From Armatimonadota bacterium (GTDB lineage Bacteria; Armatimonadota; HRBIN16), in assembly GCA_028275265.1 (NCBI GenBank), contig JAPWUZ010000090.1, positions 1 to 9,165 of the forward strand: a stretch of DNA of 9,165 bases, in the 5' to 3' direction. Under the pieces are notes generated by a model. That model was given only the letters and a program-made list of their open reading frames with translations. It made no database searches and was not told the origin of the DNA. The position numbers were made by a program, and so were the translations under genes. Shown here one piece after another: positions 6,573 through 9,165 of this stretch (positions are counted from its first letter, which is position 1; each line of letters begins with the position of its first letter).

Positions 6573-9165
6573 ATGCATCGGTGGTTGTTTGCCCTGTGGA
6601 TACTGGTTTATCCGTTCAGTCTGGCGATGGGCGATGTGGAGGTACGCCGCGGCGACTACGAGGCTCGGCTGGGTGTAAACGGGCTGGAGGTGCGCTATAA
6701 AGGTGTCACTGTGGTCTCAGGAAGCCGGTTCACCCTGTTTAAGCCGGGCTATGCCGGTGCATACTTCTCGCAGGCGGATTTCACCGGTTTGACCACTCGG
6801 GTAGAAGACAACCGTATCACTATCACCGGGCGCATCGCCGAGATAGATGCCCAGTTTACTCACCGCACGGTGGTGGATAAGGATGGCGTGCAGATATGGT
6901 TCACCCTGCGCGTGCGCGGACAGCTGGAACCCAGTCCGGTGGAGCTCGCCCTGCTGATGTTCCCGCCGGAAGAGTTCGCAGGGGGCGGCTACCGCCTCGA
7001 TAGCCTGTATGGTCAAGCGCGTCCACAGCCCCTGCCGCTGGAAAAGCCGAAGACCTCTGCTGCAGGTACGCATCTGATAGCGTCCGGCGTGCGCGGTATC
7101 ACGCTGCAGGGGCAAAGAGTGGCTCTGGTGGTGGAGAACCTCGGCGAGGTAGCACCCAGCTTTTTCGACATGCGTTCGCGAGGTTTCCCCGAGCCAGAGC
7201 GGGTGTACTGGCTGCTTTACCAGTGGACGGCAACGGGCGGTGAGACCACCTGTGGCGTGCGATTACAGGCGCGTGCCGTCGCGCAACCCGCTGGGCGGGC
7301 AGCGAGGACCGGTAAGGTATCGCTGGTGGAAGGAGGCAGGCGAATGGAGGTTCAGCACATTTTCGTGCATGGTCAGGCGCACGTGATGGAGAAAGCCGCT
7401 GCCCGTGAGCTGCAGCGTTACCTGCGTGAGATAACGGGCGAGGAGATCCCGGTGACGGAAGGCGACGGCAACGGTTTGCCCGCTCGGGGCGTGATATACG
7501 TGGGCAGAAACGACGTCGCCAGAGCGCTCGCCCTGTACGACGACTCGGAATACGAACCCCTCGGGCCCGATGGTTTTATCCTCCGTCTGAAAGGGGGCAA
7601 CCTGCTGGTGGCAGGGGGAGGCTATCGCGGCACGACCTACGCTGTTTACCGGTTGCTGGAACGGCTGGGCTGCCGCTTCTATTCCACCGAGTTGGAAATC
7701 GTTCCGCGCAAGCCCGCGCTGGACATCCGCGCCCCGCTGAACCTCACCGACAAACCTGCCTTCGAGTGGCGGGCGATGTGGGGCAGGATTTATCCGATGA
7801 CGGCAGGGCTGTCGCCCGGCGAGTGGGAGGCAAAGGTCGGGGACGTGGATGTGCCCAAAATGATGGGCATCCCGCCGCGCGGCTTCTGGCACCACACGAT
7901 GGGCTTCCTGCTGCCCGCCGACAGCGTGCCGAAAGAGTACCTGGCGGAGATTGGCGGCGAGCGGCGCATCACCGAACCGCATCTGCAGCAATACTGCCTC
8001 TCCAATCCCGGTTTGCAGAAGGCGATGACCGAAGCGGTATTACGCTGGATCGAGAGCAACCCCGACCCCATCTACTACCCTGTACATTACGGCGACACCG
8101 GGCAGTTCTGCCAGTGTGAGCGATGCAAGGCGTGGTATCAGGAACACGGCAGCCTCACCGATGCGGTGATATGGTTCAACAACCAGATAGCGCGCGAAGT
8201 GGCAAAGCGGTTCCCGGGCAAGTTCGTGACCACGCTGGCATACTGGTCCACGCGCAAACCGCCTGTCAAAGAACGTCCTGAACCCAACCACCTGATTATC
8301 TTCTGCGCGATTGCCGAGTGTCAGGCGCGTCCTTGGTCGCACCCTGTTAACGTGCAACGCAACGTGATTGCCGATTTGGAAAGATGGATTGCCGTGCATC
8401 CGCTGGGCGCGCAGGGCATTATTACCTTTGAATATCCCACCACCTACTTCTACGTGGGCTATCCCTACCCCGCACTCTACGCCTTCGCCGAGAACCTGAA
8501 GTACTATCGGCGGCTGGGCATTCGCGGGGTGTACATCTGCGGGTTGACCGATGGACATCTGGTGCATCTCTACTCCTACGTGATGCCCCGCCTGATGTGG
8601 AACCCGAACGCCGACATGCGTGCGCTCATCGACGAGTTCTGCAAAGCGTGGTACGGCAAGGCATGGCAGCCCATGCGCGACTACGTACACCGCCTGCACC
8701 AGAGCGCGTTTGAGTCCAGGAGCGAAGGGGTGATGGACTGCCACGCCGGGCCGGGGCAGCTGTTCTTCCGCGAGCTGTTCACCCGCGACTGGCTGGACAA
8801 GCAGATTTACCCGCTCTTCGCGAAGGCGGAATCGCTGGCAGAGAGTGACCTTATCCGGCGGCGCATCTGGCGGGAGAAATGGGGCGTATTGTTCACCGAC
8901 CTGTTTGTGAACGTGCAGCGCGGAAGAGACTTGGTGCCCGACGAGAGTGAGCGAGGATACACATGGCGACTGCCGTCCGTGCAGGATTACCGTCGCATGG
9001 CGGAGCTGTTGCGACTGACCCAGGTCACCGGGCACAGCTGGACGGTCGCGCCGGGCTACACACTGTCGGGCATTCTCGGCTTCGAGCCGAGCCGTACGCC
9101 CTGGTGGGAGTGCCCGCGCGTGCGCCGGTTGATGGAAGACCCCGATGGAGCCTACCGCGAAGACA
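6573..9165 (+). CDS. Secreted DUF4838 / GH67-N-like protein, putative glycoside hydrolase, C-terminus beyond window
   Basis: The first 864 codons run to the window edge without a stop. Residues 1-20 (MHRW, a hydrophobic core, then SLAMG) form a signal peptide, so the protein is exported. Residues about 21-235 are beta-rich and I do not recognise them. Residues about 257-385 resemble the N-terminal domain of GH67 alpha-glucuronidases: AARELQRYLREITG (276-289), IYVGRND (308-314), AGGGYRGTTYAVYRLLERLG (347-366). Residues about 398 to 690 form the DUF4838 region, with FCQCERC (512-518; a CxCxxC site that may bind metal), TLAYWSTRKPP (554-564), and a conserved tail around GIRGVYICGLTDG (649-661). 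A mostly helical part follows. One DUF4838 lineage is GH163, endo-beta-N-acetylglucosaminidases releasing complex N-glycans, but most DUF4838 proteins are untested and I cannot assign a catalytic residue. It is divergent from the fucosidase operon, which suggests it works on the same glycan outside the cell. Confidence 0.88.
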   Translation, partial: MHRWLFALWILVYPFSLAMGDVEVRRGDYEARLGVNGLEVRYKGVTVVSGSRFTLFKPGYAGAYFSQADFTGLTTRVEDNRITITGRIAEIDAQFTHRTVVDKDGVQIWFTLRVRGQLEPSPVELALLMFPPEEFAGGGYRLDSLYGQARPQPLPLEKPKTSAAGTHLIASGVRGITLQGQRVALVVENLGEVAPSFFDMRSRGFPEPERVYWLLYQWTATGGETTCGVRLQARAVAQPAGRAARTGKVSLVEGGRRMEVQHIFVHGQAHVMEKAAARELQRYLREITGEEIPVTEGDGNGLPARGVIYVGRNDVARALALYDDSEYEPLGPDGFILRLKGGNLLVAGGGYRGTTYAVYRLLERLGCRFYSTELEIVPRKPALDIRAPLNLTDKPAFEWRAMWGRIYPMTAGLSPGEWEAKVGDVDVPKMMGIPPRGFWHHTMGFLLPADSVPKEYLAEIGGERRITEPHLQQYCLSNPGLQKAMTEAVLRWIESNPDPIYYPVHYGDTGQFCQCERCKAWYQEHGSLTDAVIWFNNQIAREVAKRFPGKFVTTLAYWSTRKPPVKERPEPNHLIIFCAIAECQARPWSHPVNVQRNVIADLERWIAVHPLGAQGIITFEYPTTYFYVGYPYPALYAFAENLKYYRRLGIRGVYICGLTDGHLVHLYSYVMPRLMWNPNADMRALIDEFCKAWYGKAWQPMRDYVHRLHQSAFESRSEGVMDCHAGPGQLFFRELFTRDWLDKQIYPLFAKAESLAESDLIRRRIWREKWGVLFTDLFVNVQRGRDLVPDESERGYTWRLPSVQDYRRMAELLRLTQVTGHSWTVAPGYTLSGILGFEPSRTPWWECPRVRRLMEDPDGAYRED

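Noticed and set aside
6429..6578. Longer GH29 start at 6578, adding 50 N-terminal residues
   Set aside because: The extension is not a signal peptide, has no family homology that I recognise, and would run into the divergent start. The shared start arises only because ATGCAT (6573-6578) is a palindrome.
8040..9035. Minus-strand open frame of 331 codons opposite the DUF4838 gene
   Set aside because: The plus strand carries the signal peptide, DUF4838 motifs and a good ribosome site in one unbroken frame. The antisense translation has no recognisable family.
6573..9165. Naming the DUF4838 protein as an alpha-glucuronidase (GH67)
   Set aside because: Only the N-terminal segment resembles GH67-N, a module shared by several families. 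The barrel region reads as DUF4838, and GH67 catalytic motifs were not recognised.

Overview
The window holds five protein-coding genes in two divergent groups and no RNA genes, transposase or CRISPR array that I can see. It is GC-rich, tightly packed, and shows Shine-Dalgarno-type starts. The mix of a DUF6785-like membrane protein, a secreted DUF4838 protein and GH29/GH95/GH32 enzymes resembles Armatimonadota (possibly a planctomycete-like relative). That placement is a judgement from gene content, not a measured result.

Minus strand, in order of transcription (right to left): a GH29 alpha-L-fucosidase (5118-6428); a GH95 fucosidase-type enzyme (2758-5121) overlapping it by 4 bp; a 248-bp gap carrying two tandem GC-rich hairpins; a GH32 beta-fructosidase (1103-2509); and the first 364 codons of a polytopic membrane protein (1-1093), which starts 9 bp after the GH32 stop and runs off the left edge. 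None of the three enzymes has a recognisable signal peptide, so all are predicted to be cytoplasmic.

Plus strand: after a 144-bp divergent intergenic region (6429-6572), a secreted protein of at least 864 residues begins (6573 to the right edge). It has a signal peptide, a beta-rich N-terminal part, a GH67-N-like segment and a DUF4838 domain. One DUF4838 lineage became CAZy family GH163 (endo-beta-N-acetylglucosaminidase), so a glycan-active role is plausible but unproven.

Working model (inference): this is a small carbohydrate-use locus. The exported DUF4838 protein would act on an extracellular glycan, the membrane protein is a candidate importer, and the cytoplasmic GH29, GH95 and GH32 enzymes would remove terminal fucose (or a related sugar) and fructose. 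No regulator or classical sugar transporter lies in the window. Most novelty lies in the uncharacterised membrane protein and the DUF4838 protein.
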